From the NCBI GenBank assembly GCA_964370165.1, contig CAYJIG010000016.1, positions 1-38,473 of the forward strand: a stretch of DNA of 38,473 nucleotides. The letters are read 5' to 3'. The notes below the pieces were generated by a model. It was given only the letters and a program-made list of their open reading frames with translations. It made no database searches and was not told where the DNA came from. The stretch is from JAAYCI01 sp964370165. Its GTDB lineage: Bacteria > Bacillota > Clostridia > Oscillospirales > Ruminococcaceae. A program made the position numbers and the translations under genes. Positions 23,106 through 31,538 of the stretch are shown here, in pieces (the stretch's first letter is position 1; every line of letters begins with the position of its first letter).

Positions 23106-25238
23106 TCAATCATCAAGTTCTTCTAAAAGTAAATCATACCACTTTGTTGCAGAAAGATACGTGTCATTCACAAGCCTATCCGAAAGGCCGTTTTTACGTA
23201 CAAACTGACCCACTTCTTCCCAGTTACCATATTCATAATTAGTGTAAAACTCCAAAAGATCAGAATAAGGTCCGGTACTTGTTGTGATGGAAAGTCGGAT
23301 GGAATCGGCCACAGGCAGTTCACGGAAAATATCATCACAAGGTTTTTCAAGTGCAATATGTAAAAGTGATAATAACCCGGTGAAAAAAACAAGCTTACTT
23401 TTGTGTGGTGGCTTAAAGTGTGGCGACAAAAGCTCGCCAAACCTAGCGCGAACCAAAGACATGCGGACCAGCTCTAGTGGTTTATCCTGGGCAACGCCAC
23501 GTAAAGCCAGCATACCAACCCATTGTTTCAAGTTCTCTTCACCCAAATGAGACAACGCCATATCCACCGAAGAAACCGGGTTGCGCAGGCCTAGAGCAGC
23601 CGAGTTCAAAAGCCGCAACAGCTTATAACTAAGTGCTACATCAGAGGAAATAATAGTGCTAATCTCGCTGAAATCTGCATAATTTTCGGTTGAGGTAAGC
23701 TGTAAAAGACGTAAATAGTTCATTTTCAGCGGATCAATAGACTTTGTCTTTTTCACAACAGACGGTGTGCTGAAATGATATCCTTGGAAAAACTTAAAGC
23801 CTAAATTATTGTAATGATCAAACTGCGTCGCCGAGTTGACATCAGTGGCGATGAAAAATACAGACTTATTATGCTGTATCAGCTGCTTTTGGAAGTCGGC
23901 AGAAGTGTTTGGATGAAACTTGACATAAGATGCAAATTTTAAGACTTCATCTGTAGCATTTTCAGGGCAAACATCCAACAAAGCCAAGTGATAACCGCTT
24001 TTGTGTAAGTCTGCTAAAAGTTCTTTATTCACATCGAATGCATTACTGGGTAGCTTTATTTGTATGACAAACTTATCTTTAGGCAAATTATTCATCACAG
24101 ACGGGATCAACAACTGCTGAGTACACACAATAAAATATCGCATGTCGCCGCTTAGCTGATTGACATCTAACGCCTCAAGTGTTCGATTGAAGTTAGACAA
24201 ATTCAAAGAATCTTCTTCGTCATCATTTGAAGAACACTCGACTAGCTCGTATCCGAAGTTTCGACCTTGCTTTGTCAAAATCGGCTGGATATTAATATAA
24301 AGATCCTTAAACTTTTTAGCAGAGTCATAACGATCTTCAAAGAACATAAACTGATTACGACCGTTGCCCTTTGCTTTATAAAGCGCAATATCGGACTTTC
24401 TCAGCAGCTCAGACCAAGTAGAGCCATGTTGTGGAAAAAACGCAACACCCATAGATAAAGTACAAGTGGTTTCAATATTCGGCATAGTATACGACAAAAG
24501 GGTGCCTTGAAGTAGCTGGGTATAATATTGTTTTGTGGCTTCCTCGTCTCCATGCTCATTTACCGGGTGATGATAAAAAAGCACAAACTCATCGCCACCC
24601 AGTCGATAAAGATGGTTTTGGAATGCAGGCTGGCCATCTAAATGGCTGGTGATACGCCTAAGCATGACATCACCGGTGTTATGACCATATGTGTCGTTCA
24701 CTGTTTTGAAGTTATCAAGATCGAAAATGGCAACAATTCCGCTGGTAAGGCCGGCTTCAATATCCTTGGATATTTTTTCAAAATCTTCTTTGAACTTCAG
24801 CCTGTTTGATACAGAGGTGAGCAAATCTGTATACGCAAGATCATACAGCTTTTTTTGATCTGCACGATCTTTTGTGACGTTACGGATAAATATAGCCACA
24901 GCAGGCTTATTGTCTGTCCAAGTTACAGGCGAATATCGCACAGAAAAAACCTGACCATGCGCACCGTTTACGTCAATGCTTGCAAAGTCAGAAGTTATAT
25001 CAAACTGATTTAAAGAATAATGATGAAAAACTTCATCAAAAAATAACGGATCACTTAATATACCTAAATCATTGCTAGACTGGGTATCGCTCATGCGTAG
25101 CCTAGCAGACTTGTTGGCATATAACACATCACAAGTACTGCCACGCACAATAACAATATCTGTGTCGTGTGCATCCAAAATAGTATCGAGAAAATCAGCC
25201 GTAGAAGATGAGGGTTTCTTATTGTTCCAAATTGCCAT
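23106..25238 (-). CDS. PAS-GGDEF-degenerate EAL-HDOD signalling protein
   Basis: A 710-residue cytoplasmic protein. Rough order: PAS-like domain (20-120), GGDEF domain (135-300) with D-L-D-N-F-K and an intact R-L-G-G-D-E-F (212-218), then a YuxH-type EAL-like domain (315-510) and an HDOD domain (510-690). The GGDEF active site looks functional, so it may make cyclic di-GMP; no R-x-x-D inhibitory site is seen just before it. The EAL motif is replaced by G-Y-E-L-V-E, so it is unlikely to degrade c-di-GMP. I choose ATG 25238 (TAGGA upstream) over an upstream start at 25307 that would overlap the Smr gene. It follows the Smr gene by 43 bases and may be cotranscribed. Confidence 0.85.
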   Translation of the reverse strand: MAIWNNKKPSSSTADFLDTILDAHDTDIVIVRGSTCDVLYANKSARLRMSDTQSSNDLGILSDPLFFDEVFHHYSLNQFDITSDFASIDVNGAHGQVFSVRYSPVTWTDNKPAVAIFIRNVTKDRADQKKLYDLAYTDLLTSVSNRLKFKEDFEKISKDIEAGLTSGIVAIFDLDNFKTVNDTYGHNTGDVMLRRITSHLDGQPAFQNHLYRLGGDEFVLFYHHPVNEHGDEEATKQYYTQLLQGTLLSYTMPNIETTCTLSMGVAFFPQHGSTWSELLRKSDIALYKAKGNGRNQFMFFEDRYDSAKKFKDLYINIQPILTKQGRNFGYELVECSSNDDEEDSLNLSNFNRTLEALDVNQLSGDMRYFIVCTQQLLIPSVMNNLPKDKFVIQIKLPSNAFDVNKELLADLHKSGYHLALLDVCPENATDEVLKFASYVKFHPNTSADFQKQLIQHNKSVFFIATDVNSATQFDHYNNLGFKFFQGYHFSTPSVVKKTKSIDPLKMNYLRLLQLTSTENYADFSEISTIISSDVALSYKLLRLLNSAALGLRNPVSSVDMALSHLGEENLKQWVGMLALRGVAQDKPLELVRMSLVRARFGELLSPHFKPPHKSKLVFFTGLLSLLHIALEKPCDDIFRELPVADSIRLSITTSTGPYSDLLEFYTNYEYGNWEEVGQFVRKNGLSDRLVNDTYLSATKWYDLLLEELDD

Positions 25239-25281
25239 AAATGAAATTCCTAATAAAATATAGTGAGTAATAAAGAAAGCG

Positions 25282-25536
25282 TTATTTAAGTAAAAGCCAT
25301 GTGACACCGGGGTTCAGTTCCACACGTTTGTCGGCAACCCGCCAATGATAAAAATCGCCTCGTACCATGTTTTTTATTCGTGTACCGTGACTGTAGCCGT
25401 GGGTAACGCATACAGCACGAATTGTTTTGGGTAAAGACTCTAAGAAATCTATCAAATCAAGCTCGGCATCCTCCACAAGGCATCCATGTAAGTCAATTTC
25501 AGCCAGTTGTGATTTTGGTAAAGAAGAAAAGTCCAT
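25282..25536 (-). CDS. Small Smr-domain protein
   Basis: An 84-residue protein made of a single Smr (MutS2 C-terminal-like) domain. The D-L-H-G motif (about 15-18) and the H-G-Y-S-H-G-T-x-I-K segment (about 45-54) match the family, which includes DNA nicking or RNA endonuclease domains. Stand-alone Smr proteins are poorly characterised. I start at ATG 25536 with AGAGGG upstream; a longer frame to 25722 gives an unrelated AT-rich N-terminus and is likely false. The C-terminal V-E-L-N-P-G-V-T-W-L-L-L fits the end of an Smr domain. It precedes the GGDEF gene. Confidence 0.8.
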   Translation of the reverse strand: MDFSSLPKSQLAEIDLHGCLVEDAELDLIDFLESLPKTIRAVCVTHGYSHGTRIKNMVRGDFYHWRVADKRVELNPGVTWLLLK

Positions 25537-25747
25537 ATAGGCCCTCTTTCTGGTAAATGTAAACTGGGTGTATACTGAAAATGTAAAACCAACCAATATA
25601 GTATGATAAGTATCCACGAAGTTATACCTAATATTATTATAACGGCAATACATGCTTTTTACAATACACAAAAACATAGAGATAAAAATTTTTTTATATA
25701 TATTTTGCACAATAGAAAACAATATATGCCGGCATTAAAAACAAAAA

Positions 25748-25768
25748 AACGCCGAAAATATCGGCGTT
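25748..25768 (-). terminator. Terminator of tRNA-Arg
   Basis: AACGCCGA and TCGGCGTT arms with a 5-base loop; on the minus strand the stem is followed by TTTTTTTG. It abuts the tRNA CCA end directly. Confidence 0.9.
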
Positions 25769-25844
25769 GGCACGCCAGGAGAGGCTCGAACTCCCGACCC
25801 TCTGCTTAGAAGGCAGATGCTCTATCCTACTGAGCTACTGGCGC
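25768..25844 (-). tRNA. tRNA-Arg (anticodon TCT)
   Basis: A 77-base cloverleaf with encoded CCA. Acceptor GCGCCAG pairs with CTGGCGT (one G-U) and discriminator G follows. The anticodon stem TCTGC/GCAGA encloses CTTCTAA, giving TCT, which reads AGA/AGG. The T arm has GTTCGAG. Confidence 0.97.
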
Positions 25845-25907
25845 TGATATAAATAATGCAAGTAAAGCAAGCGACAAAACACGCAAAACTTGCATCATCA
25901 CAGAATT

Positions 25908-25935
25908 ATTTTAGCACATGAAAACATGAAGTCAA
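25908..25935 (-). promoter_or_regulatory. Promoter of tRNA-Arg
   Basis: On the minus strand TTGACT (25935-25930), 16 bases, then TAAAAT (25913-25908). The tRNA 5' end lies about 64 bases on. Confidence 0.7.
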
Positions 25936-25979
25936 GAAGTAAATAAAGAAAAAATATTTTTTATGTATTAAAAAATGCT

Positions 25980-27119
25980 TTAGTCGGTTATTTCTACCAG
26001 TTTACGATCACTGTCAAAGTGCACGGGAATGACCTTACTTCTTGTCAATCGGATCATTTCTTTCAGTCTTTTCACCTCGTCGGGCATGTGCAGAATATAT
26101 GCCACACCTTCCCTTTTTGCACGTCCGGTGCGGCCGATACGATGGGTATAGTACTCGTTGGAAGACGGTAGGTCATAGTTTATAACAGCATCCACGTCGT
26201 CCACATCAATGCCACGTGCGGCAACATCGGTGGCCACAAGCACATGCAGTTCCCCGTTTCTGAACCGAGACATTATTTTGTTGCGCTCAGATTGAGATAA
26301 ATCGCCATGCAAACAGTCCACATTAAACTGAAGGCGTGCCATTTGGTTGCTAAGCATTGCGGTGGTATATTTAGTGTTGCAAAAAACCAATACACGCTCA
26401 TATTTTCCCGACACGATAATTTCCGCAACATCTGCCAGCTTGTCTCGACCGGTGGTTGCAAGGGAATACTGGGTGATTTTCGGCTGGGAAGACTCGATCG
26501 GGTTCACGGTGATTTCTTCAGGGTCACGCTGATATATCCAGCCAATGTCCATAACTTCGCGAGAGATGGTGGCAGAAAACATAGCCAGCTGCTTTCTGTT
26601 TTTCAGTGCATCTAAAATACCTTTAACATCTTTGTAAAAGCCCATATCAAGCATTTCGTCGGCTTCGTCAAGCACCACACGCGTCACGTGTTTAATGTTG
26701 ACGGTATGACGCTGCATATGATCAAGTAAACGGCCGGGTGTGGCCACGATGATGTGGGCACCTTTTTTAAGTTGCTCAAATTGTTTTTGAATGGCCTGGC
26801 CACCGTATACACAAGCTATACGTGTATCAGGCAAATAGTGCGACAAATCCCGCAAATCTTCGGTGATTTGCTGAGCCAGCTCTCGAGTAGGAGCCAATAC
26901 CAAAGCCTGGGTATTATTGCTTGTCCTGTTCAAATCCACAAGCAAAGGGATACCAAACGCACATGTTTTGCCTGTGCCGGTTGGTGCTTTTGCAATCACG
27001 TCTTTGCCCTTCATCATAGGGAAAAGAGCTTTTTCTTGTATTTCGGTTAGGTCAACGAAACCCATGCGATCAACAGCGCGTAATATTTCGATGGGCAAAG
27101 AGGCGTCTTTATATAACAT
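25980..27119 (-). CDS. DEAD-box ATP-dependent RNA helicase
   Basis: A 379-residue core DEAD-box helicase that unwinds short RNA duplexes, as in RNA decay or ribosome assembly. All motifs appear in order: Q motif region (F-V-D-L-T-E-I-Q), A-P-T-G-T-G-K-T, P-T-R-E-L-A, T-P-G-R, D-E-A-D, S-A-T, then domain 2 with A-T-D-V-A-A-R-G-I-D and H-R-I-G-R-T-G-R. It ends shortly after the helicase core, lacking the basic C-terminal extension or RNA-binding domain found in CshA or DbpA, so substrate choice may depend on partners. Its own promoter lies upstream. It resembles the CshA/eIF4A-like group. Confidence 0.95.
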   Translation of the reverse strand: MLYKDASLPIEILRAVDRMGFVDLTEIQEKALFPMMKGKDVIAKAPTGTGKTCAFGIPLLVDLNRTSNNTQALVLAPTRELAQQITEDLRDLSHYLPDTRIACVYGGQAIQKQFEQLKKGAHIIVATPGRLLDHMQRHTVNIKHVTRVVLDEADEMLDMGFYKDVKGILDALKNRKQLAMFSATISREVMDIGWIYQRDPEEITVNPIESSQPKITQYSLATTGRDKLADVAEIIVSGKYERVLVFCNTKYTTAMLSNQMARLQFNVDCLHGDLSQSERNKIMSRFRNGELHVLVATDVAARGIDVDDVDAVINYDLPSSNEYYTHRIGRTGRAKREGVAYILHMPDEVKRLKEMIRLTRSKVIPVHFDSDRKLVEITD

Positions 27120-27167
27120 GTGATGGATAATCCTTTACTAAATCTATTCAAATATCTTCCATTTCAT

Positions 27168-27196
27168 AGAATACCACATTAATATACCAATCACAA
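27168..27196 (-). promoter_or_regulatory. Promoter of the DEAD-box helicase
   Basis: On the minus strand TTGTGA (27196-27191), 17 bases, TATTCT (27173-27168), about 45 bases before the ATG. Confidence 0.6.
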
Positions 27197-27250
27197 GAAA
27201 TAAAAAGAAAATTTACAATAAACAATGAGATATAGTATAACCAGCGCGCC

Positions 27251-27279
27251 TTTACTTAAAAGAAAAAAACATATATAAT
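27251..27279 (+). promoter_or_regulatory. Promoter of DRTGG/HydS-like operon
   Basis: TTTACT (27251-27256) and TATAAT (27274-27279) with a 17-base spacer, about 41 bases before the first ATG. Confidence 0.78.
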
Positions 27280-27320
27280 AAAAAAACAAAAGATGAAAAG
27301 GTATTTATGGGAGGCAGGAT

Positions 27321-27683
27321 ATGAAAATTAAAGATATTATGACGGCGTTAAACGCTGAATTGCTAACAGAAGGCGCAGACCTTGAGCAAGAGGTGCACAC
27401 AGCATGTGGAAGTGACATGATGAGTGATGTGCTTGCGTATGTGAAAGATCAAGCGGTGCTTATCACCGGCCTTACCAATCCTCAAGTAATACGCACAGCA
27501 ACCATGATGGACATGATTTGCATTGTGTTTGTGCGTGGAAAGCGTCCGGACGAGTCGGTGCTGAAACTGGCAAAAGAGATGGATATCACTGTGCTTGCCA
27601 CAGAGATGACCATGTTCCCCGCATGTGGTGTTTTATATGGAAAAGGCTTGCGTGGCGGGCCGCAGACATCCCCGTCTGAATAA
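27321..27683 (+). CDS. DRTGG-domain protein (first copy)
   Basis: A 120-residue single-domain protein of the DRTGG type. The domain is named from a fusion in phosphotransacetylase and CBS proteins; it is thought to bind ligands or regulate, with no known catalysis. The M-K-I-K-D-I start, a central V-L-I-T-G-L-T-N-P-Q-V-I-R-T-A and a C-terminal I-T-V-L-A-T-E-M-T-M-F-P-A-C-G-V-L-Y-x-x-G-L match DRTGG proteins found beside [FeFe]-hydrogenase genes in Clostridia. GGGAGG precedes the ATG. It opens a five-gene unit with an anti-sigma-type ATPase and a HydS-like protein. Confidence 0.8.
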   Translation: MKIKDIMTALNAELLTEGADLEQEVHTACGSDMMSDVLAYVKDQAVLITGLTNPQVIRTATMMDMICIVFVRGKRPDESVLKLAKEMDITVLATEMTMFPACGVLYGKGLRGGPQTSPSE

Positions 27684-27734
27684 GCATGTAGTTTTCACTC
27701 ATAAATACTTAGGATATAATTGGAGGAGCCTATT

Positions 27735-28157
27735 ATGGAACCTATTCATTTGAAATATGATGTTCCGGGTGATGACTTTACCCGTGCAGGAGAGGCTAGC
27801 GCCGATTTAAAGATGCGCCTTAAGAAGCTGGGCTTGCCGAGCGACTCAATACGCAAGGTGGCCATTGCATTGTATGAAGGGGAGATAAACCTCGCTATTC
27901 ATGCAAACGGAGGGCAGATAGAAGCTACGGTAGGGCCGGATAATGTCATCATGACAATCACAGACCAAGGCCCCGGTATCGCAGACATTGATTTAGCAAT
28001 GAGCGAAGGCTACAGCACCGCGTCAGACGAAGTGCGCAGTTTAGGTTTTGGTGCAGGCATGGGTCTGCCAAACATGAAAAAATATTCCGATGATTTTAAA
28101 ATCACATCTGTTGTGGGCGAAGGCACCACAGTTGTCATGCAGGTGAATGTGGGATAA
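27735..28157 (+). CDS. Anti-sigma-type (RsbW/RsbT-like) ATP-binding protein
   Basis: A 140-residue GHKL ATPase domain without a phosphorylated His. The N box E50-x-N52-x3-H56 (A-L-Y-E-G-E-I-N-L-A-I-H-A), the G1 box D77-Q-G-P-G-I-A and the G2 box G-F-G-A-G-M-G-L (104-111) are visible. Proteins of this kind act as serine kinases or anti-sigma factors. I place the start at ATG 27735, after GGAGGAG at 27722-27728, because the frame upstream from 27720 would run through the ribosome site. Sitting between a DRTGG protein and a sensory hydrogenase homologue, it may be the output element of a redox switch; the target (sigma factor or anti-anti-sigma) is not in the window. Confidence 0.85.
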   Translation: MEPIHLKYDVPGDDFTRAGEASADLKMRLKKLGLPSDSIRKVAIALYEGEINLAIHANGGQIEATVGPDNVIMTITDQGPGIADIDLAMSEGYSTASDEVRSLGFGAGMGLPNMKKYSDDFKITSVVGEGTTVVMQVNVG

Positions 28158-28229
28158 TACAGTTGTGAAAATCATGATATGTGCTATGTTATAGCATAAA
28201 ACTTGACACAAAACGAAAGAGAGTACATA

Positions 28230-29510
28230 ATGTCTGATTTTTTCCATTCAGTTACGTTGGACACAGACAAATGCAAAGGATGTATCAACTGCATCAAGCG
28301 ATGTCCAACAGAAGCGATTAGGGTGAGAGACGGCAAAGCGTCTATAATATCAGATCACTGCATTGATTGTGGTGAGTGTATTCGTGTATGTCCACATCAT
28401 GCAAAAGTGGCCATCACCGACCCGTTGTCGATAATGGATTCTTATAAGTATAAAGTTGCGCTTACACCACCCAGCCTATTTGGACAGTTTAATAACTTGG
28501 ACGATACAGAATATGTGTTGGCGGGCCTGAAAGAAATGGGTTTTGACAGCGTGTTTGACGTGTCACGTGCAGCGGAATATATCAGCGATGCTACGCGCAA
28601 ATTGTTGGCATCTGGCCGGCTGCAGAAACCAGTGATATCCTCGGCATGTCCTGCGGTTTTACGCTTGATTCGTGTGCGCTTTCCGGCTTTGATAGACAAG
28701 ATATTGCCGCTGGTAGCCCCGGTGGAGCTTGCCGCACGCATGGCAAAGCAAGAGGCAGAAGATGCAGGAATTGATCCAAAGGATGTAGGCTGCTTTTTCC
28801 TAACGCCATGTCCGGCAAAGGTAACGGCCATCAAAATGCCTATAGGTTCCGGTAAAAGCGATATTGATGGCGCTATTGCGGTGAAGGATGTATACCCGAT
28901 TTTAGTTTCTAAAATGAAACATGAGCCTGTCATGGAAAATGCCCAAAGTGGTAGGATAGGCCTCGGTTGGGGCGAAAGCGGCGGTGAAGTAGCCGGACTG
29001 CTGTCGGTAGATGAATATTTGGCTAGTGACGGCATAGAAAATGTAATTCGTGTTTTAGAGGAACTGGAAGATAACAAGTATGATACCCTTGATTTTGTGG
29101 AGTTGAATGCCTGCGCAGGTGGTTGTGTAGGTGGTGTGTTACAGGTGGAAAACCCATACATCGCAAAGTCGAAAATCAAAAAACTACGCCGACATATGCC
29201 AGTCAGCCTAAATCGACTTGAAACATCCATTCCTACATATATGCTGTGGGACACAGATCTTGTGTTTGAGCCTGTGATGCAGTTGGGCACAACACGGCAG
29301 GAAAGCTTTGTGAAATATGCAGAGCTGGAAGAAATCATGGAAAAACTACCGGGTCTTGATTGCGGCAGTTGTGGTGCACCCACATGTGAGTCGTTTGCCG
29401 AGGACGTGGTAAGGGGCAACTCACTGCTGGGCGACTGCGTGGTGCTTATGCGCCAAAAAATGGAAGCGATATTAGAAGCCGCAGGCCTAAATGAGCTTAA
29501 AAAACCATGA
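28230..29510 (+). CDS. HydS-like sensory [FeFe]-hydrogenase homologue
   Basis: A 426-residue Fe-S protein. Two [4Fe-4S] ferredoxin motifs come first (C15, C18, C21, C25 and C44, C47, C50, C54), then an H-cluster-type domain, then a C-terminal C378-x2-C381-x4-C386-x16-C403 site. Of the H-cluster loops, L1 is S-S-A139-C140-P-A instead of T-S-C-C-P, so the proton-transfer Cys is Ala; L2 is T-P-C194-P-A-K; L3 is N-A-C295-x3-C299-x-G-G. The Ala swap is known from the sensory HydS proteins (groups C and D), so this is likely a sensor, not a hydrogen producer. The start is ATG 28230 with AAAGAGAG upstream. It sits in a DRTGG/ATPase operon with no catalytic hydrogenase beside it. Confidence 0.85.
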   Translation: MSDFFHSVTLDTDKCKGCINCIKRCPTEAIRVRDGKASIISDHCIDCGECIRVCPHHAKVAITDPLSIMDSYKYKVALTPPSLFGQFNNLDDTEYVLAGLKEMGFDSVFDVSRAAEYISDATRKLLASGRLQKPVISSACPAVLRLIRVRFPALIDKILPLVAPVELAARMAKQEAEDAGIDPKDVGCFFLTPCPAKVTAIKMPIGSGKSDIDGAIAVKDVYPILVSKMKHEPVMENAQSGRIGLGWGESGGEVAGLLSVDEYLASDGIENVIRVLEELEDNKYDTLDFVELNACAGGCVGGVLQVENPYIAKSKIKKLRRHMPVSLNRLETSIPTYMLWDTDLVFEPVMQLGTTRQESFVKYAELEEIMEKLPGLDCGSCGAPTCESFAEDVVRGNSLLGDCVVLMRQKMEAILEAAGLNELKKP

Positions 29511-29585
29511 CGTGATTTTCATAAAGATATTTACATGAAAGTGGTGTTGGTTTATACAATAGCATTTTTGACAAAGGAGATAACG

Positions 29586-29918
29586 ATGCAAACGAAAGAT
29601 TTTGCGAATTTAGCGTCTTTTGAAGTGATTGTTGAAGGTGAATCCCAAGATATAACAAAAGTGTATTGTGCAGATCTTTTAAGCTGGGCCATGGGATATG
29701 CGCCTGCAGGATGCGCATGGTGCACAGTGATGGGCAACGTCAACGCTGTTGCGGTGGCGGCTCTCACCGATGCGGCGGCTATTGTATTGTGCGAGAATGC
29801 TGTTTTGGACCAAGACGCACAAGAAAAAGCCATGGCACAAAATATTTGTATTGTGCGCACATCTCTGCCTACATTCGAGGCAGGTGTAGCCATTGCAAAA
29901 AAAGCGAATTTATATTGA
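29586..29918 (+). CDS. DRTGG-domain protein (second copy)
   Basis: A 110-residue single-domain relative of the first protein in this operon. The conserved arrangement is V-Y-C-A-D-L-L-S-W-A-M-G, W-C-T-V-M-G-N-V-N-A-V-A-V-A, A-A-A-I-V-L-C-E and N-I-C-I-V-R-T-S-L-P-T-F-E-A. The start is ATG 29586, 8 bases after AAAGGAG; a longer frame from 29535 covers that ribosome site. It follows the HydS-like gene by 75 bases. Pairs of small DRTGG proteins around a HydS-like protein recur in Clostridia, which suggests they bind the signal or each other, but no biochemical role is established. Confidence 0.8.
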   Translation: MQTKDFANLASFEVIVEGESQDITKVYCADLLSWAMGYAPAGCAWCTVMGNVNAVAVAALTDAAAIVLCENAVLDQDAQEKAMAQNICIVRTSLPTFEAGVAIAKKANLY

Positions 29919-29948
29919 TTATTTTATAACACAGGAGAAACGAACTAA

Positions 29949-31025
29949 ATGACTTCAAAAAACTTAAGAGATATTGCACGCGGGGCCCTAAGTGGATATT
30001 GGGCCCTTTCACTTGCGGTTACTTTGGTAGCATCCATGCTGGGCGGAGGAGGTGCTACAGGTGGTAGCAGTGCATCAATATCAAATACTGTTTCAAACGC
30101 CGACGAGTCAATGTATTCTGAAATGACAGCGGCAATGGCAGAAGAACCGGTATTGATTGTTATAGCTATAATAGTTATAGGTGCTGTATTGCTTTTTGGC
30201 CTGGTGATGTTTGTGATAAGTGGCGCCACCACACTGGGACTGCGCCAATATTTTATCAACATTATCACAAAGGCAGAACGCCCGGACTTCAAAATTTTAT
30301 TTAGTCGCTTCAGATATCTGGGCAAAGCTTTTTTACTAAACTTATTAATAGCAGTTTTTGTATCGCTGTGGTCGTTTTTAATCTTCTTGCCAGCAGGCAT
30401 TTTGAGCTTTTTTATCATATGGAGCAATGCGGTAATGTTTTATTCTGCCTCAGGTGCAACTATTGCAATCATGGTAATTATCGGCTTGCTGATTATGCTG
30501 GTGGTTGCATTTGTCACAACGCTTATCACTTCAAGATATGCTATGGCCTTTTATGTCATGACAGAAAACCCACAGCAAATCACAGCCATGGAGGCAATTC
30601 GCATATCAAAGGAAATGATGCGAGGCAATATTTGGCGGCTATTCTTTTTACGGCTCAGCTTCTTTGGCTGGCATTGCCTGGCTATTATGTCTTGCGGAAT
30701 AGGATACCTGTGGCTTAGCCCGTATATACTGGCCACCGAGGCGGCTTTTTATCTTGAATTAAGAGGCGGGATACCCACTCAAGGCTATGGCTGGAACAAT
30801 ATGCAACACATGAACGGGCAAGCTTATGCAAACTATAATCAGCCTAATATGCCTTATTATGGCCAAGGTGCACCGTATCATAATCCACAACAACCACAGC
30901 AACCACAACAGCTATATCAGCAACCATATAATCCAAACATGCAAAGCGGATTCACCCAACCACCACCCACCGGACCTGCCGCAAACAACGAAAATAATCA
31001 ACCGCCGCCACCACAAGGCATGTAA
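29949..31025 (+). CDS. DUF975 family membrane protein with Pro/Gln-rich tail
   Basis: A 358-residue protein. Residues 1-265 carry about five to six membrane segments and the DUF975 pattern (N-terminal L-R-x-x-A-R-x-A-L-x-G-x-W; L-G-L-R-Q-Y-F; F-x-x-F-R-Y-L-G-K-A-F; a C-terminal Y-x-x-A-x-x-A-F-Y-x-E-L motif). The rest is a low-complexity Gln/Asn/Pro/Tyr-rich tail of about 90 residues, ending P-P-P-P-Q-G-M, likely cytoplasmic. The start follows AGGAG by 9 bases and lies only 30 bases beyond the DRTGG gene, so it probably shares its transcript. DUF975 proteins have no known activity. A strong terminator ends the operon. Confidence 0.85.
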   Translation: MTSKNLRDIARGALSGYWALSLAVTLVASMLGGGGATGGSSASISNTVSNADESMYSEMTAAMAEEPVLIVIAIIVIGAVLLFGLVMFVISGATTLGLRQYFINIITKAERPDFKILFSRFRYLGKAFLLNLLIAVFVSLWSFLIFLPAGILSFFIIWSNAVMFYSASGATIAIMVIIGLLIMLVVAFVTTLITSRYAMAFYVMTENPQQITAMEAIRISKEMMRGNIWRLFFLRLSFFGWHCLAIMSCGIGYLWLSPYILATEAAFYLELRGGIPTQGYGWNNMQHMNGQAYANYNQPNMPYYGQGAPYHNPQQPQQPQQLYQQPYNPNMQSGFTQPPPTGPAANNENNQPPPPQGM

Positions 31026-31075
31026 TTGTCGGGATTCTTGATACAGGGAATAAGGCGAAAGATAATTTACAGCAT

Positions 31076-31113
31076 AAAAAATAACGCTCTATAAGTTTAA
31101 GAGCGTTATTTTT
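31076..31113. terminator. Bidirectional terminator
   Basis: AAAAATAACGCTC (31076-31088) and GAGCGTTATTTTT (31101-31113) are exact complements with A and T runs at both ends; it serves the plus-strand DUF975 operon and the minus-strand glutaredoxin-like gene. Confidence 0.93.
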
Positions 31114-31126
31114 ATGGTTTAGATAG

Positions 31127-31393
31127 CTAAGATGCATCTATGGCCATATCAAATACTTTTTTCACACCGGCTTTATCAATACTACCCTCGGCTATTTTTT
31201 TATCTTCTATCCAGTAACACGGCACATAATAATAGTCATAACTGTTAGCAAGCTCTGCTTCGTCTCGTTCTTCCACCATCTTTATGGGGATTTCGGCATA
31301 TTCAGGATGTTCATTTTTCAGCTCATCCATATAAGCCAAAGCCTTTTTGCAATATGGACAACCTTTGAGGTAAAACAATGTTAGCTCTTTCAT
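31127..31393 (-). CDS. Glutaredoxin/thioredoxin-like protein
   Basis: An 88-residue thioredoxin-fold protein with the redox motif C-P-Y-C (about residues 12-15 of M-K-E-L-T-L-F-Y-L-K-G-C-P-Y-C) and a cis-Pro loop in Y-V-P-C-Y-W. CPYC is the classic glutaredoxin active site, but the rest of the sequence is short and divergent, so thiol-disulfide exchange in the cytosol is likely while the partner is unknown. The start at ATG 31393 follows GGGAG by 8 bases; an in-frame ATG 7 codons upstream (31414) precedes the ribosome site and is less likely. It shares a bidirectional terminator with the DUF975 operon. Confidence 0.88.
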   Translation of the reverse strand: MKELTLFYLKGCPYCKKALAYMDELKNEHPEYAEIPIKMVEERDEAELANSYDYYYVPCYWIEDKKIAEGSIDKAGVKKVFDMAIDAS

Positions 31394-31538
31394 CAAGTAG
31401 TCTCCCTTCTGCATGTTGTTGGCGAATTAATATATTAATGATAACAAATTTTCATCACTAATAGCAATCTATATTTGACGGTTTCACACTTTTTTCTTTT
31501 TATTTTGTGCCGTTTTAGCGTATACTATAACATATATT

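Noticed and set aside
25537..25722. Upstream extension of the Smr gene
   Set aside because: The extension is AT-rich, unlike an Smr protein, and passes over a good ribosome site just before ATG 25536.
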